The notes beneath the pieces are model-generated. The model was not told the DNA's origin. It was given only the letters and a program-made list of their open reading frames with translations, and searched no databases. Made by a program: the position numbers and the translations under genes. From the NCBI RefSeq assembly GCF_001676785.2, contig NZ_CP015910.2:558001-622000 (forward strand): DNA of 64,000 nucleotides, given 5' to 3'. This document shows, piece after piece, positions 10,955 to 19,681 of this stretch; the stretch's first letter is position 1; each line of letters opens with the position of its first letter. Origin of the DNA: Brachyspira hyodysenteriae ATCC 27164 (GTDB lineage Bacteria; Spirochaetota; Brachyspiria; Brachyspirales; Brachyspiraceae).

Positions 10955-12229
10955 TTAAAACCTTACTTTTACAGAATTGGCATGTGCTTCTAAACTTTCA
11001 TGCTCTGCAAAATTGATTATATTGTCTTTTACTTTTTCTAATGCATCTTTAGTGTAGTAAGTTATATAAGATTTCTTTATAAAGTCATCTACAGACAAAG
11101 GAGAAGCAAATTTAGCTGTTCCGCTTGTAGGTATTACATGGTTTGCTCCTGATAAATAATCGCCTAATGCTTCAGGTGTATAATCTCCTAAGAATATTGA
11201 ACCTGCATTTTTTATTTTGCTTAATACCGAGAAAGGCTCTTTTATGCTAATCTCTAAATGCTCTGGTGCTATTTCATTATTTATATATATTGCTTCATCT
11301 ATAGTTTCAGTTATTATTATTCTTCCGTTATTTTCTATAGATTCCATTGCTATGTCTTTACGGCTTAATTTTTCTAATTGTTTGTATAATTCTTCTTTTG
11401 TTTTTTCTGCTATTTCTTTGCTTGTTGTTACTAATATGCTTGAAGCTAATTTATCATGTTCAGCCTGTGCAAGCATATCAGAAGCTATATGTATATGATT
11501 TGCTGTTTCATCTGCTATTATTAATACTTCGCTAGGGCCTGCCACCATATCAATAGAAACTTCACCGTATACAAGTCTTTTAGCCATAGCAACATATATA
11601 TTTCCAGGTCCTACTATTTTATATACTTTTGGAATAGACTCTGTACCGTAACTTAAAGCTGCTATTGCCTGAGCACCGCCTGTTTTAAATACTCTGTTTA
11701 CTCCTGCTATTTTTGCTGCTGCTAATATATTAGCATTTATTTTTCCTTCTTTATTTGGAGGAGATACTAATATTATTTCATTTACTCCGGCTACTTTTGC
11801 AGGTATTACATTCATAAGCACTGTTGAAGGATAAACTGCTGTGCCACCAGGTATATAAACTCCAACTTTTTCTATTGGGTTTATAATCTGTCCCATTACT
11901 ATACCGTCTTCTTCATTTGTTATATAGCTATTTCTTAATTGTTTTTTATGGAATTTTTCTATATTGTTATAGGCTAGCTTTAATGTTTCTTTAAACTTTT
12001 CATCAACTCTGTTATATGCTTCTTCAATTTCTTTTTCTGTTACTTCTAAATTGTCTATTTCAGCATTATCAAACATCTTAGCATATTTTTTTAATGCATT
12101 ATCTCCATTTTGTTTTACATCTTCTAATATGGCCTTTACTTTTTCATTAACATCATCATGACTGAATTGGCTTCTTAATAATATATCATCTAATGATTTG
12201 CATTCTTTATAATTAATTACTTTTATCAT
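10955..12229 (-). CDS. hisD: Histidinol dehydrogenase
   Basis: 424 residues, normal for HisD. It catalyses the last two steps of histidine synthesis, histidinol to histidine with NAD. Conserved blocks are visible: [24 protein letters not shown], the segment [27 protein letters not shown], the metal/substrate region APEHLEI, and [19 protein letters not shown]. It begins 10 bases after hisG ends, so the two form one message. The other histidine genes are not in this window. Confidence 0.95.
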   Translation of the reverse strand: MIKVINYKECKSLDDILLRSQFSHDDVNEKVKAILEDVKQNGDNALKKYAKMFDNAEIDNLEVTEKEIEEAYNRVDEKFKETLKLAYNNIEKFHKKQLRNSYITNEEDGIVMGQIINPIEKVGVYIPGGTAVYPSTVLMNVIPAKVAGVNEIILVSPPNKEGKINANILAAAKIAGVNRVFKTGGAQAIAALSYGTESIPKVYKIVGPGNIYVAMAKRLVYGEVSIDMVAGPSEVLIIADETANHIHIASDMLAQAEHDKLASSILVTTSKEIAEKTKEELYKQLEKLSRKDIAMESIENNGRIIITETIDEAIYINNEIAPEHLEISIKEPFSVLSKIKNAGSIFLGDYTPEALGDYLSGANHVIPTSGTAKFASPLSVDDFIKKSYITYYTKDALEKVKDNIINFAEHESLEAHANSVKVRF

Positions 12230-12239
12230 AAAATTTCCC

Positions 12240-12860
12240 TTATAAAACTTCTTCTATATTTTTTATTATAGTTTTTATTAAATCATTTTTAAACTTATAG
12301 CTTACTTTATTGACTATTAGTCTTGCACTTATATAATCAATGATTTCTTTTATAACTGTGAGATTATTTTCCCTCAATGTGCTTCCTGTTTCTACTATAT
12401 CAACTATCACATCAGAAAGATTAAGTATAGGAGCCAACTCAATAGAACCATTTAATTTTATTATTTCAACATCTCTGTTAATAGAATTAAAATAATTTTT
12501 TGATATATTAACATACTTTGTAGCAACTCTTAATCTTCTTTCAATATCTTCTTTATATCCATTTACAGATGCCATACAAACTCTGCATTTTCCAAATTTC
12601 AAATCAAGAAGTTCGTATACATCATGATTATTTTCAAGAAGTATATCTTTTCCTACAATACCTATATCAGCAACCCCTTTCTCAACATATATTCCAACAT
12701 CAGAAGGTTTTACTATTAGGTATCTTACATTTTTATCTTTGTTTTCAAATACTAATTTTCTATTATCTTCTAATAGTTCTTTATTTTCATAACCTATCTT
12801 TTCAAATAGAGTATATACTTTATTTACTAATCTTCCTTTAGGTAATGCTATATTAATCAT
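12240..12860 (-). CDS. hisG: ATP phosphoribosyltransferase catalytic subunit, short form
   Basis: 206 residues, the length of the short HisG form (HisG_S) that lacks the C-terminal regulatory domain. It catalyses the first step of histidine synthesis (ATP plus PRPP). MINIALPKGRL at the N-terminus, ADIGIVGKDILLE, and the PRPP-binding stretch DVIVDIVETGSTLRENNL mark it. The short form needs the HisZ regulatory subunit, which is encoded upstream on the same strand (13526-14647). It is transcribed with hisD. Confidence 0.95.
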   Translation of the reverse strand: MINIALPKGRLVNKVYTLFEKIGYENKELLEDNRKLVFENKDKNVRYLIVKPSDVGIYVEKGVADIGIVGKDILLENNHDVYELLDLKFGKCRVCMASVNGYKEDIERRLRVATKYVNISKNYFNSINRDVEIIKLNGSIELAPILNLSDVIVDIVETGSTLRENNLTVIKEIIDYISARLIVNKVSYKFKNDLIKTIIKNIEEVL

Positions 12861-13118
12861 AATCTGTATTCTTTAATATGTTTTAAATTTTAAAAAACAT
12901 TATAATATAATAAAAGATTTTTTCAAATAGTAATATTTAAAAAGTTTGAAATATTTGTTTTATATTATTAAAATAAATAATGTGAAACAAGGTATCAATA
13001 TACTATTTATAAATTTAGATACTGTATAAAGAATTTTGCGTTTATAACTTTTATTAAAGCCTAATAAAGAATAATGTGTAAAAAATACCTAATAAAAATA
13101 ATATTTGTTGATATTTTC
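12861..13118. other. Intergenic region upstream of hisG
   Basis: About 260 bases of very AT-rich DNA between hisG (minus) and the small plus-strand gene. It should hold the hisG promoter on the minus strand, but I see no strong consensus boxes, T-box or attenuator-like histidine-codon leader. No coding sequence was recognised. Confidence 0.5.
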
Positions 13119-13146
13119 TTGACAATAGGAACATGATTTATATACT
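13119..13146 (+). promoter_or_regulatory. Sigma-70-type promoter of the 44-residue gene
   Basis: TTGACA (13119-13124), 16-base spacer, TATACT (13141-13146), followed directly by a TTAGGAGGG ribosome binding site at 13152-13160. Box match and spacing are close to consensus. Confidence 0.75.
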
Positions 13147-13166
13147 TTAAATTAGGAGGGCATTAT

Positions 13167-13301
13167 ATGTCAAATAAAAAAATTAAAAAATTACAAAATT
13201 CACCGGTTATCTTGACCGAACATAAATTAGACGACGGTACAGTTGTAAAACTTAATCCTACAGTTACAAGAATAGTATTATTTGATAGTGATAAACGCTA
13301 A
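13167..13301 (+). CDS. Small 44-residue protein of unknown function
   Basis: ATG at 13167, six bases after a near-perfect TAGGAGGG ribosome binding site and a strong promoter; stop TAA at 13299-13301. The product begins MSNKKIKKLQNSPVIL and ends VTRIVLFDSDKR: a basic N-terminus and a compact, mixed beta-like core with the segment LDDGTVVKLNP. There is no signal peptide or membrane helix. It lies on the opposite strand within the hisZ-hisG interval, so it is independent of the histidine genes. I do not recognise a family. The quality of promoter, ribosome binding site and codon use argues it is real. Confidence 0.65.
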   Translation: MSNKKIKKLQNSPVILTEHKLDDGTVVKLNPTVTRIVLFDSDKR

Positions 13302-13336
13302 TTAATAATTATATATTATTAATTAAATTATTGTTT

Positions 13337-13454
13337 TCAAATATATATTTTTCTTTGTAGCTATAATCTGTATTGTAGTTATCGCTGTATATATCTGTTC
13401 TTACTTTCTTGTGCTCTTTTATAAAACTTTGTACTTTGCTTAATAAAATTTTTT
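13337..13454 (-). pseudogene. Duplicated 3' fragment of hisZ
   Basis: This 118-base stretch matches 13551-13668 (the hisZ C-terminal coding end) at a constant offset of 214 bases, with 4 mismatches seen by eye. In the hisZ frame it encodes the same C-terminal segment (…TDIYSDNYNTDYSYKEKYIFEN…). One double change turns an Asn codon into His; the others look silent. It is only the tail of the gene, so it is a remnant of a tandem duplication or of a recombination event. Confidence 0.85.
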
Positions 13455-13466
13455 ATATTATTGCTA

Positions 13467-13529
13467 ATAAAAATTGCTCATTTATAATCCCTGCCATTTT
13501 TACAAATGTCAGGCATTCGCAATTTTTAT
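13467..13529 (-). terminator. hisZ downstream hairpin
   Basis: Outer arms ATAAAAATTGC (13467-13477) and GCAATTTTTAT (13519-13529) are perfect complements, with an inner stem TGCCATTT / AAATGtcaGGCA. It overlaps the hisZ stop codon and lies between hisZ and its duplicated tail fragment. It probably ends hisZ transcription. Confidence 0.6.
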
Positions 13530-14647
13530 GAATTAATTAAAACATCATTCTCAAATATATATTTTTCTTTGTAGCTATAATCTGTATTGTAGTTATCACT
13601 GTATATATCAGTTCTTACTTTCTTATTCTCTTTTATAAAACTTTGTACTTTGCTTAATAAAATTTTTTCATCGCCGCTTTTGTATAATATTAAGATGTCA
13701 AAGTCGTATTCGTTTTTGTCTGTATCGTTTACGTATAATTTATCCATATAAACTGCAAAGCCTATAGCATTCTTTTTGTTTTTTTCATTTTGTGTATGGG
13801 CATTAAATTTTGCAAGAAGTTTATCATATCTTCCGCCTGATAATACAGCATCATTATTGCCTTTGATATATCCTTTAAAAATTATTCCGTTATAATAACC
13901 AAGTTTGCTTTCTATTGAGAAATCAAGTAAAATTTTATCGAAGTTATTATAATTTTCAAATACAGCTGAGAGGCTTTTTAATTCATCGTATGCTTTTTGC
14001 ATTTTGTCATTTATTATTATGTTTTCTATTTTTTTCAATATATCTCTATAGTTTCCGCATAGATCTATCAATGATATTATATTGTTTTTATATTTGTCAT
14101 CTATATTATTAGAGATTAATGTCTTTTCTAAATCATGCTTATTTTTGCTATATATAAAATTAAGTATTTCTAGTTTTTTATCTTCTTCTAGATTAAGTTC
14201 ATCTATTAAGGCAAACATAAAATCTATACTTGATATTTCTAATATATATTCATCATTTATAGATTTTAAACTATCTACTGCCATACTTATTATTTCTAAA
14301 TTTGAATATGTGCTTAGAGTACCTATTATTTCTACTCCTACCTGCTGTATTTCTTCATATTCATTTGAAACACTATCTATTTTATAAATATCTTCTATAT
14401 AATAAATTTTATTAGTGTATTTATTATTATCTTTCAAAACTTTTTTTACTATTGATAATGTAACATCGGGTCTTAATGACTGTAAATTTCCATTTAAATT
14501 CATGAATGTTAATATATGTTCTGTTTGAAGGAAATCTTTATAATTGTTATATAAATTATAATCTTCAAATTTACTTAATTTGATTTTTTTATATCCGTAT
14601 TGTTCATATATTTTTGTTAATTTAGATGCTATATTATTTTCGCTCAT
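13526..14647 (-). CDS. hisZ: ATP phosphoribosyltransferase regulatory subunit (HisZ)
   Basis: 373 residues related to the catalytic core of histidyl-tRNA synthetase. Visible class II-like features are YEQYGYKKIKLSKFEDY, the motif-2-like LRPDVTLSIVKKV, and GYYNGIIFKGYIKG with SGGRYDKLLAKF. It lacks a normal anticodon-binding domain, ending in a short C-terminal extension. HisZ partners the short HisG encoded about 0.67 kb downstream on the same strand and confers histidine feedback. The separation from hisG by a foreign small gene and a duplicated tail is unusual. Confidence 0.85.
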   Translation of the reverse strand: MSENNIASKLTKIYEQYGYKKIKLSKFEDYNLYNNYKDFLQTEHILTFMNLNGNLQSLRPDVTLSIVKKVLKDNNKYTNKIYYIEDIYKIDSVSNEYEEIQQVGVEIIGTLSTYSNLEIISMAVDSLKSINDEYILEISSIDFMFALIDELNLEEDKKLEILNFIYSKNKHDLEKTLISNNIDDKYKNNIISLIDLCGNYRDILKKIENIIINDKMQKAYDELKSLSAVFENYNNFDKILLDFSIESKLGYYNGIIFKGYIKGNNDAVLSGGRYDKLLAKFNAHTQNEKNKKNAIGFAVYMDKLYVNDTDKNEYDFDILILYKSGDEKILLSKVQSFIKENKKVRTDIYSDNYNTDYSYKEKYIFENDVLINS

Positions 14648-14814
14648 AATTTTATTCTTCTTTTTTTAAGTATTTGAATTTTGAATACACATTATAATCT
14701 AAAAAATAAAAATTACCATATAAAGTAATTAAAAATAATATTATTTAATCATTAATTTGAAATAACTATAAAAAAAGTATATTATTATTTAGAAATTTAA
14801 TTGAAGGAGTGTTA

Positions 14815-16557
14815 ATGAAAACTGCAGAAGAATTAATAAAAAAATTAATGAAAAATCAAATGGATTATAATATATTCATAAAATTTAATTCAAAAACAGC
14901 TTTGGAAAAAACATCCCTTACTAATTTAATAAGGAAAGCTATAAGCAGCGGATATATAGAAAAAACAGCAGGTAATTTACTTCGCGTAACAAAAGAAGGC
15001 AGACAATACATTAATAAGTTGGAAGGTAAAGAGGAAGCTCCAAAGACTGTAAAATCTGTAAGAATAAATGTTGATCCTAAAGATGCTAAATCAGATTCTA
15101 AAATTATAGCTAAATCTTATAATATAAAATTAGATTTCAGTGAAGAGCTTTTAAAATTAGCAGAAGAAATCAATAATAAAGCTGATTTTACAAATATAGA
15201 AGCTGACAGAGTTGATTTAAGAAATTTAAAAACAATCACTATAGACAGTGAAAGTTCAAAAGATTTGGATGATGCTTTTAGTATAGAAAAGACAGATAAT
15301 AATTATAAAGTTTATGTTCATATTTCTGATGTAAGTCATTTTATAGAGATTGATTCTCCTTTAGATTTAGAGGCTAGAGCTAGAGGGAATTCCACTTATT
15401 TGATTGATAAAGTTTATAATATGTTTCCTGAAGTTCTTTCTAATAATATAATTTCTTTAAATGAAAATGAGGATAGATTTGCTCTTACTTTTATCACTGA
15501 TATAAATAATGATGGTGAAATATTATCTTCATCTGTTTGTAAAAGTGTTATAAGATCAGACAGAAAATTATCTTATGATTATGCTGAAAAACTTATAAAA
15601 AAAGAAGAGTCTGATGAGGATTGGCTTTTAGAATTAATTGATAATGCTTTAAATATAAAAAATGTTTTGTATAAAAAAAGAAAAGAGGGCAGGGGAGTAG
15701 AATTTGAGAATCAAGATATTAAAATAGTTCTTAATGATGAAGGCATGCCTATAGAGTTTTATGCTGAAGAGAAAAAAGAATCTATGGCAATAATTGAGGA
15801 GTTAATGCTTCTTGCTAATAGTAAAGTAGCTGAAAAATTATCAAGTTATGACGGCGTTATATTCCTTTATCATGGACTTCCTGATGAATATAGATTCAAT
15901 AATTTCAAAATACTTGCTCATACTAAAGGTTATGAACTTAAAGAAAATCCAGATAAAACTTATGATATAAAAGGATTCATTGATAATGTGAAAGGAAAAC
16001 AGGAGGAAAATTTGCTTATACCTGTACTTCTTCGTTCAATGACTCCATCATCTTACAGCATAGTAAATAAAAGTCATTTTGGATTAGGACTTGATTATTA
16101 TACTTATTTTACTTCTCCTATAAGAAGATATGCAGATTTACTTATTCATAGAATAGTTAAAGATACCATTTTATCAAATAATAATTCTATAAATGAAAAA
16201 TTAAAAAATATATGTAAGGATTCTATTGAAAGTTTATCTCTTCTTGATAAAACTTCAAAAAAGGCTGAAAAATATCTTATTCAGATAAAAGCAGCAAGAT
16301 ACATGAAAGACAGACTTGGAGATGAATATTATGGGGCTGTTAGTTCTATAACTCCAAAGGGTATATATGTTGAGATAGAAGGTTTAGAGATAGAAGGCTT
16401 TATTGAGGCTACTTATGTTGGTTCTAATTATAGATTTTATCAGGATATGCAAAGTGTTTATGTTGATAAGGTTAAGGCTTATGAGTTGGGTGATAGAGTA
16501 AAAGTTTTGGTTGCAAGTTCTAATGTTGAAAATGGAAAGATATTTTTCTCTTTATAA
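14815..16557 (+). CDS. rnr: RNase R/RNB-family 3'-5' exoribonuclease
   Basis: 580 residues from the ATG at 14815; an in-frame GTG at 14809 is rejected because it falls inside the GAAGGAG ribosome binding site. Order: winged-helix N-terminus (residues 1-70), RNB catalytic domain from about 130 to 450 with the metal-binding aspartates D144, D150, D152 and D153 (D-x5-D-x-DD), and a C-terminal S1 RNA-binding domain from about 495. It degrades structured RNA processively from the 3' end. E. coli RNase R is about 813 residues; here the two cold-shock RNA-binding domains are absent or very reduced. Confidence 0.85.
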   Translation: MKTAEELIKKLMKNQMDYNIFIKFNSKTALEKTSLTNLIRKAISSGYIEKTAGNLLRVTKEGRQYINKLEGKEEAPKTVKSVRINVDPKDAKSDSKIIAKSYNIKLDFSEELLKLAEEINNKADFTNIEADRVDLRNLKTITIDSESSKDLDDAFSIEKTDNNYKVYVHISDVSHFIEIDSPLDLEARARGNSTYLIDKVYNMFPEVLSNNIISLNENEDRFALTFITDINNDGEILSSSVCKSVIRSDRKLSYDYAEKLIKKEESDEDWLLELIDNALNIKNVLYKKRKEGRGVEFENQDIKIVLNDEGMPIEFYAEEKKESMAIIEELMLLANSKVAEKLSSYDGVIFLYHGLPDEYRFNNFKILAHTKGYELKENPDKTYDIKGFIDNVKGKQEENLLIPVLLRSMTPSSYSIVNKSHFGLGLDYYTYFTSPIRRYADLLIHRIVKDTILSNNNSINEKLKNICKDSIESLSLLDKTSKKAEKYLIQIKAARYMKDRLGDEYYGAVSSITPKGIYVEIEGLEIEGFIEATYVGSNYRFYQDMQSVYVDKVKAYELGDRVKVLVASSNVENGKIFFSL

Positions 16558-16583
16558 GAAATAAAATATTTATTAAGATTAAT

Positions 16584-16624
16584 AAAATGATAACTAATTT
16601 TTATATAGAGTTAGTTATCATTTT
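16584..16624. terminator. Bidirectional terminator after RNase R-like gene
   Basis: Arms AAAATGATAACTAA and TTAGTTATCATTTT pair perfectly (14 bp) and a T run follows on the plus strand. It overlaps the last codons of the convergent DUF2726 gene. Confidence 0.8.
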
Positions 16625-17222
16625 TTATTGAGTTCATTATATCATTCAAACATATTTCTAATTTTTTATCATCTATGAATTTTGAATCTGTTTTTATATC
16701 ATTTTCTTTTATAATGAAATACCTCATTCCTGCTTTATCTATTAGTATTTCTTTTATCATATCATTATTTTTTATTCTCTCTTTCATATCTTCTGTATGC
16801 CCAAAATGTCCTGCTCCGTCATATTCTATCACAGCTATAGGTTCATTTATTTTATTTCCTTTTTTATATGTTATTAGAAAATCGCAGTAAAAATCTCTGA
16901 AACTTTTCCATATTTCAGTATCTTCTTCAGCATCTAAGAATGCTTTGAATGATACTTGCTTATAAATATTATAATCTTTAAATATATTTAATATAGAATA
17001 AAAAATTTTTGTTTCTTCAATATTCATAATTTTTTTTATTGCTATATTTCCTGTTTCCATATTTGATAATCTTTGCTCTGTTATATCCTGTATTCTTTCT
17101 TCTTCTGTTTTTTTATGTCTTTTATAATATTTATTTCTTCTATAGTACCCTTGTTTATAATTGGATTTAGATAATAAAAATAATATTGAAAATAATATCA
17201 GTACTAATACAATAATAGTCAT
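16611..17222 (-). CDS. Membrane-anchored DUF2726-type protein, copy 2
   Basis: 203 residues. One N-terminal membrane helix (residues 1-18) is followed by a basic linker and a C-terminal domain with EPIAVIEYDGAGHFG and AGMRYFIIKENDI. The pattern IEYDG-x2-H with a preceding FYCDFLI resembles DUF2726, a domain thought to have a restriction-endonuclease-like fold. The paralogue 17233-17841 lies 10 bases upstream in the same orientation. A nuclease role is inference from the fold; nothing here shows the substrate. Confidence 0.6.
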   Translation of the reverse strand: MTIIVLVLILFSILFLLSKSNYKQGYYRRNKYYKRHKKTEEERIQDITEQRLSNMETGNIAIKKIMNIEETKIFYSILNIFKDYNIYKQVSFKAFLDAEEDTEIWKSFRDFYCDFLITYKKGNKINEPIAVIEYDGAGHFGHTEDMKERIKNNDMIKEILIDKAGMRYFIIKENDIKTDSKFIDDKKLEICLNDIMNSIKNDN

Positions 17223-17232
17223 ATACTTTCCT

Positions 17233-17841
17233 TTAATTTTGTTTTATTTGATTAGATAAAATGTTATTAATATTATTGAGAAAAGAATTTAGTTTCTCTT
17301 CGTCTATTAATCCGGACTTCATTTTTATGTCATAGTCTTTTATTACAAAATATTTAAGTCCTATTTTATTAAAAAGTTTTTCTCTTACATAATCATTATT
17401 TTCAACTCTCTTTTTTTGATTTTCAGTATCTCCAAAATGCCCGCCTCCATGATATTCTATAACAGCAACAGGTTCATTTATTTTGCTTCCTCTTTTGTAT
17501 GTTACTAAAAAATCACAATAAAAATCTCTAAATGTTTTCCAAGTTTCAGTATCTTCTTCTCCTTTTAAAAATGCCCTGAATGATACTTGAGGATTTACAT
17601 TATAATCATTGAATATTTTTACCATAGAATAAAAGATTTTATTTTCTTCTATATTCATAACTTTTTTTGTTTTTATATTTCCGCTTTCTATATATTTTAA
17701 TCTTTGATCTGTTATTTTATTAAATATATATTTACTATCATTATTTTCTTTACAGCTAGAATTATTTTGTTTTTTGGATAAAAATATCAAAAATAAAATT
17801 ATAATTGATAGAAAAGAAACTGCTATTGCTATTTCAACCAT
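17233..17841 (-). CDS. Membrane-anchored DUF2726-type protein, copy 1
   Basis: 202 residues with an N-terminal helix (about residues 3-22) and the same core as its neighbour: MNIEENKIFYSMVKIFNDYN, FRDFYCDFLVTYKRG, EPVAVIEYHGGGHFGD. Here the motif reads IEYHGGGHFG rather than IEYDGAGHFG, so the putative active-site Asp is His in this copy. The two genes form a tandem duplication and probably one operon (10-base gap). No phage or mobile genes are adjacent. Confidence 0.6.
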   Translation of the reverse strand: MVEIAIAVSFLSIIILFLIFLSKKQNNSSCKENNDSKYIFNKITDQRLKYIESGNIKTKKVMNIEENKIFYSMVKIFNDYNVNPQVSFRAFLKGEEDTETWKTFRDFYCDFLVTYKRGSKINEPVAVIEYHGGGHFGDTENQKKRVENNDYVREKLFNKIGLKYFVIKDYDIKMKSGLIDEEKLNSFLNNINNILSNQIKQN

Positions 17842-17922
17842 ATTAAACTCCTATAATTAATTATATGCATATAATAGAGTTATTCAATGATATATAGTTG
17901 TTATAATTTGATTAAAATATAA

Positions 17923-18612
17923 TTATAGTTCGTTTTTTAGTATAGATTCGATTTCTTCTTTAGTTAAACTCTTAAATGTACCTTCTTTAAGGTCTTCTAA
18001 TAAAATTCCGGATATTCTAAGCCTTTTAAGTATTATAACTTCAAAACCTACCTTTTGGCACATTCTTCTGATTTGTCTGTTTTTACCTTCAGTTAATGTT
18101 ATGTGAAAAGAATTTTTATTAACTCTTTTTACCTTAGCAGGCTTAAGTTTTTGTCCGTCTAAAGAAATTCCGTACTCTAATTTTTGTAAAGCTCCGTCAG
18201 GTATATTATCATCAACTTTTACATAATATTCTTTTTCACAGTTTGTATTTTCTCCTATTATTTGTTTTGCAAATACTCCGTCATTAGTAAAAAGTATAAG
18301 TCCGCTGCTATCTTTATCTAATCTTCCAACGGGATATATATTATTAAAATCATTTTTTATAAGGTTGTATATAGGTTTTCCTTCATTTTTATTAGATGAA
18401 ACAACATAACCTCTTGGCTTATTAAGTTTTATATATATTTTATTTTCTTTGTATTGTTCGATACTGCATTCTATTTTATCATTTTCATCTACTTGAGTTG
18501 CAGGATTTGTATTTATTATCCCATTAACTTTGACATTCCCATTTTGAATAAGCCTGTCAGCTTCCCTTCTGCTAGCCAAATTTAAAGATGCTATATACTT
18601 ATTTAATCTCAT
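17923..18612 (-). CDS. RsuA/RluB/E/F-family rRNA pseudouridine synthase
   Basis: 229 residues. An N-terminal S4 RNA-binding domain (MRLNKYIASLNLASRREADRLI) is followed by the catalytic domain with the signature GRLDKDSSGLILFTNDG; the Asp of GRLDKD is the catalytic residue. NRQIRRMCQKVGFEV near the C-terminus is also typical. It isomerises uridine in 16S or 23S rRNA. RsuA, RluB, RluE and RluF cannot be told apart with certainty from this alone. Confidence 0.88.
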   Translation of the reverse strand: MRLNKYIASLNLASRREADRLIQNGNVKVNGIINTNPATQVDENDKIECSIEQYKENKIYIKLNKPRGYVVSSNKNEGKPIYNLIKNDFNNIYPVGRLDKDSSGLILFTNDGVFAKQIIGENTNCEKEYYVKVDDNIPDGALQKLEYGISLDGQKLKPAKVKRVNKNSFHITLTEGKNRQIRRMCQKVGFEVIILKRLRISGILLEDLKEGTFKSLTKEEIESILKNEL

Positions 18613-18744
18613 TTATCAATCTTTTTATATAAAATTTTGCTTACATATTAACATAATATAATTTTTAATCAAATTTTAATAATAATTTCTAAAATTATAT
18701 AGTTATGATATCGATATAATATATGAGAATTTTATATTTTATAG

Positions 18745-18773
18745 TTGACAATTTTTGTTGATTATAATATAAT
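18745..18773 (+). promoter_or_regulatory. Consensus sigma-70 promoter of the flaA pair
   Basis: TTGACA (18745-18750), 17-base spacer, TATAAT (18768-18773): a full consensus match. The transcript would start near 18780 and carry a short leader to the AAGGAG site before 18829. Spirochaete flaA genes are commonly driven by the housekeeping sigma factor. Confidence 0.85.
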
Positions 18774-18828
18774 TGTGCTAAGTTATTGGATATAATTGCT
18801 TAGCTATAAATATTAAGGAGAGTGCGCT

Positions 18829-19662
18829 ATGAAATTCTATAGAAGTACGAGAGATTTTTCTCGCTACCTCATAATCATTTGTCTATTCATAAGCATATGT
18901 TCATTTGCTGTTTATGGACAAACTTCTAGTGTTTACATGGAAACTAGATTGCTTTACAACTTTGAAACATTAGACGAATGGCAACCAATATCAAATGCCA
19001 GCCGCTTTATGTTTAGAGGTGATAGAACAAATGAAAATGGTGTTGTAATGAAATATCCTAATATGAGATTGTTCGCTACAAAACCATATGGTATGGGTAA
19101 CCAAAGTTATAATTCAACTAATTCATTATCAGTAAGTGTTTCTTTTTTCAGAAAATCTTATAACTTCTTTGATTTAGTTCCAACAGTACAAAAAATCATA
19201 CCAGGTAAAGCTCAAACTTTTGATGTTTGGGTATGGGGTGGTAATTATGACTATACTATGGAAATGATATTTGAAGATTATCGTGGTTATACTTATACAT
19301 TACCTTTAGGATCTATAAGATATATAGGTTGGAGAAATATGAGTACAGCAGTACCATCTTTCATTCCTCAAGAAGAGCCTTATGTTCCTAGAGCTAAAGG
19401 TTTAAGATTTATGAATTTCCGTTTCTGGTCATCACCAGAGGAAAGAGCAGATAACTTTGTAGTTTTATTGGACTATTTCCAAACAGTAACAGATACATTC
19501 AGAGAAGCTTATGACGGATCTGATATTGAAACTACATTAGGTCAGGAAGTTGGCGGAAGATCTTCTGAACAATATACAGAAGGCGGAGCTAAAGTAGTAG
19601 GTGAAGACGGCGGTAACGCTGGAGCTGCTACTACAGAACAGCCACAAGAAGCGCAACAATAA
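18829..19662 (+). CDS. Flagellar filament outer layer (sheath) protein FlaA-like
   Basis: 277 residues. A basic N-terminus and hydrophobic segment (about residues 14-30, ending VYG-Q) form a signal peptide, as expected for export to the periplasm where spirochaete flagella lie. The core carries the FlaA pattern RLLYNFETLDEWQPIS, then VWVWGGNYDYTMEM and a C-terminal DYFQTVTDTFREAYDGSDIE. The tail is Gly/Ala/Gln rich. FlaA coats the FlaB core of the periplasmic flagellar filament. It is first in a two-gene operon under a consensus promoter. Which Brachyspira FlaA number it is cannot be decided here. Confidence 0.88.
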   Translation: MKFYRSTRDFSRYLIIICLFISICSFAVYGQTSSVYMETRLLYNFETLDEWQPISNASRFMFRGDRTNENGVVMKYPNMRLFATKPYGMGNQSYNSTNSLSVSVSFFRKSYNFFDLVPTVQKIIPGKAQTFDVWVWGGNYDYTMEMIFEDYRGYTYTLPLGSIRYIGWRNMSTAVPSFIPQEEPYVPRAKGLRFMNFRFWSSPEERADNFVVLLDYFQTVTDTFREAYDGSDIETTLGQEVGGRSSEQYTEGGAKVVGEDGGNAGAATTEQPQEAQQ

Positions 19663-19681
19663 TGTATAAGTAAGGAGAAGA

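Noticed and set aside
12861..13118. Possible T-box or histidine attenuator before hisG
   Set aside because: No specifier loop, T-box sequence, His-codon run or convincing alternative hairpins could be found.
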